43,217 nucleotides of DNA from Paenibacillus radicis (ex Xue et al. 2023) (GTDB taxonomy: Bacteria > Bacillota > Bacilli > Paenibacillales > NBRC-103111), in NCBI RefSeq assembly GCF_024722015.1, contig NZ_JANQBD010000046.1:1-43217 (forward strand), read 5' to 3'. The translations under genes were made by a program, and so were the position numbers. The first letter of the stretch is position 1, and every line of letters begins with the position of its first letter. This document shows positions 41,699-43,217 of the stretch, in pieces. The notes below the pieces were generated by a model. That model was given only the letters and a program-made list of their open reading frames with translations, made no database searches and was not told the DNA's origin.

Positions 41699-42757
41699 TT
41701 ATTGCATGTACTTTTTCCGCAATCGGCGAATTTCGTCCATCAGCTCTTTCCCGATGACCGTTTCGTACTGCGGATAGATAGGCTCCCATGCCCGCATCCA
41801 CTCTGATAGTTGTTCGGTTGTCAATGAATTGATTTGTAATTGCGACTCCTGCTTTATTTTCTCGAACTGTTCATCATTCATCTGGATAGCATTGTGGTAA
41901 GCCCATGCAGTCGTTTCCTTCATCGCTTGTTGAATTTGCTGTTGAATTTCTGGTGAAAGCTTCTGCCAAAAGGAGCGGTTCATCAGCACTGCATAGCCGA
42001 GATAACCATGGTTAGTGAGCGTCATATATTTCTGAACTTTAAAAAACTTTTTAGAATAAATGTTGGTGATGGAATTTTCCTCTCCATCTACAGCTCCACT
42101 TTCCAAGCCGCGATATACAAGATTAAATGGCATCTGCGTTGTTTTTGCGCCTAACAGCTGGAATTCGGCATCAAGCAGGGTGCTTCGCATCGTCCTAAGA
42201 TGCTGTCCCTTCAGATCATCTGGTTGGAGAATCGGTCCTTTATTGCTCGTAAGCTGCTTGAAGCCGCTGTTCCAATAAGCGAGTCCTACCATATTAACCT
42301 GATTTAACTGTTCGAACAGCAGCTTACCGATTTTGCCCTCAAATGCTTCCTGGACTGCTTCTTGTGTGAGAAAGGCGTAAGGTAAATCCAGCACCATCCA
42401 TGACGGCAGCACTTCGGACAAATTGGGAAATGAGGGGGCGATCATTTGCACATTTCCCTTTTGCAAGGCCTCTATTTCATCCGGCTCGGCATATAAAATG
42501 CTGTTGGGATACACCTCTACTTTAACGCGTCCCTTTGTTTTTTCCTGAACAAGCCGGGCAAACTCCTGTGCCGCTAACCCCTTTGGGGTGTTTTCAGCGA
42601 CAACATGACTGAACTTTATCACAGTCTGCTCGTCAAATCCGATCTGTTCATCATCATAAACGACAGGAGCCTGCATAAAGCTTGGATAAAAGCCGATAAC
42701 TATAGCAACGGCAAGACCCAACACCACAATAACCGCAACACTGAAAAAAGATTTCAC
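41699..42757 (-). CDS. dctP: TRAP/DctP-type solute-binding protein
   Basis: 352 residues. One N-terminal hydrophobic segment (VAVIVVLGLAVAIVIGFYP) acts as signal anchor or uncleaved signal, then the DctP fold: FSHVVAENTPKGLAAQEFARLVQEKT, GRVKVEVYPNSIL, and the substrate-arginine region LRTMRSTLLDAEFQLLGA with VYRGLESGAVDGEENSI. It probably senses or binds a C4-dicarboxylate or related acid. The dctQ/dctM permeases are not in the window; in B. subtilis a similar orphan protein partners a sensor kinase. GAGGGG lies upstream of the ATG. Confidence 0.88.
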   Translation of the reverse strand: MKSFFSVAVIVVLGLAVAIVIGFYPSFMQAPVVYDDEQIGFDEQTVIKFSHVVAENTPKGLAAQEFARLVQEKTKGRVKVEVYPNSILYAEPDEIEALQKGNVQMIAPSFPNLSEVLPSWMVLDLPYAFLTQEAVQEAFEGKIGKLLFEQLNQVNMVGLAYWNSGFKQLTSNKGPILQPDDLKGQHLRTMRSTLLDAEFQLLGAKTTQMPFNLVYRGLESGAVDGEENSITNIYSKKFFKVQKYMTLTNHGYLGYAVLMNRSFWQKLSPEIQQQIQQAMKETTAWAYHNAIQMNDEQFEKIKQESQLQINSLTTEQLSEWMRAWEPIYPQYETVIGKELMDEIRRLRKKYMQ

Positions 42758-43195
42758 CCGAGTCTACGCCCCTCTGTTTTTTGTCCGTCTCTTTCTATAG
42801 GTTCATGTATGAATGTTTTTTATTCTTAATTATATTGTATTTAAATGCTTACGAAACTCCAAACTTTTTTGCTTTAGATGAAAGTTAATACTAGATATTA
42901 CCAGAAAAAGAACCCAACGCGCGCGAATCCCGTGCGAGCTTGGTACCGTTGCATGGTGGTCGGTCGAGCCCACGCTGATTCAATAGATTAGAATAGATGG
43001 AAAAGCTCCATCTAATTCCCTTAATTTGGCGGCACGCTTAAATATAACTTGATTTTCTGGCGTTAATTTGGCATTTATTTTTGCGAGGAAGACGGTGTAA
43101 AATTGTTTGTGTACCACAATTTGGAGCCTAGTCAGGCAACAAAAAAGTAGGGTATTCTCGGGATTAGTGAAGTCACCAAGAAAGGAACCCTACTC
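42758..43195. other. Intergenic stretch, no gene seen
   Basis: It holds the dctP-like upstream region at its left. A small hairpin AGATGGA/TCCATCT lies at about 42996-43013. The words TTAATTTGGCG and TTAATTTGGCA recur 50 bases apart (43020, 43063). The right end carries an inverted repeat AGTAGGGT (43146-43153)/ACCCTACT (43187-43194) just before the last start codon. Confidence 0.4.
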
Positions 43196-43217
43196 ATGGC
43201 AACTATACACGAAACAA
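43196..43217 (+). CDS. Start of a gene cut by the window edge, possibly a transposase
   Basis: ATG at 43196 opens MATIHET; AAAGGAA lies about ten bases upstream. An inverted repeat flanks the leader. Such short leaders with end repeats are common for insertion sequences, but seven residues do not identify the gene. Confidence 0.35.

Noticed and set aside
1..43217. tRNA or rRNA genes
   Set aside because: No cloverleaf with TTCGA arm or rRNA stretch was seen on either strand by eye; a covariance search would be needed to exclude them fully.

Overview
The window looks like a chromosomal segment from a spore-forming, low-to-mid GC Firmicute, most likely Paenibacillus or a close relative. The evidence is a Spo0E-type phosphatase, a CotD-like coat protein, a T-box leader, a sigma-W-type promoter, strong GGAGG ribosome sites with frequent GTG/TTG starts, and gene neighbourhoods known from Bacillales (pheS-pheT-zapA-cvpA...mutS2; an Lrp-type regulator beside an aminotransferase, as in yugG-yugH). 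Species identity is inferred, not shown.

Layout. 1-124: 3' end of a group II intron. 345-4211: MFS transporter, aldo/keto reductase, lipoprotein, signal peptidase I and a coat protein. 4339-8433: promoter, Phe T-box, pheS and pheT with terminator. 8695-13586: a ZapA-family protein grown to 1439 residues by a coiled coil that includes sixteen 132-bp units, then cvpA. 13808-16298: material lying between cvpA and mutS2, comprising a frameshifted murF, a CuA-type cupredoxin lipoprotein and a YvlD-like membrane protein. 16606-21055: mutS2, then a probable envelope-stress group (sigma-W promoter, pspA, a DUF350 protein, a 27-residue membrane peptide and a Cys4-type zinc protein). 21199-27192: MFS transporter, DinB-fold protein, cysteine synthase, degenerate GNAT, Lrp-family regulator with aminotransferase, and Spo0E-like protein. 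27516-41560: cobalamin locus. 41699-42757: DctP-type TRAP binding protein. 43196-end: a gene start cut by the window edge, possibly a transposase.

Cobalamin locus. A cobalamin riboswitch precedes btuF-btuC-btuD (uptake). Then come cobT, cobU, cbiB, cobS, a cobD-cobQ fusion, a pduO-type adenosyltransferase and an RluA-family pseudouridine synthase, all on the + strand and partly overlapping. The set covers import, aminopropanol arm, cobyric acid amidation, nucleotide loop assembly and adenosylation. No early corrin-ring genes are in the window.

Most unusual features: (1) the giant ZapA-coiled-coil protein with hendecad (11-residue) periodicity; (2) a short palindromic leader element, with compensatory base changes, placed just 5' of the ribosome sites of pheS, cobU and cobD-cobQ and amplified into an array before cobU; (3) several tandem-repeat expansions of different unit size (7, 9, about 40 and 132 bp), three of them between or inside cobalamin-locus genes, including an in-frame (EAH)n insert in the RluA-type enzyme; (4) the CobD-CobQ fusion; (5) the frameshifted murF.
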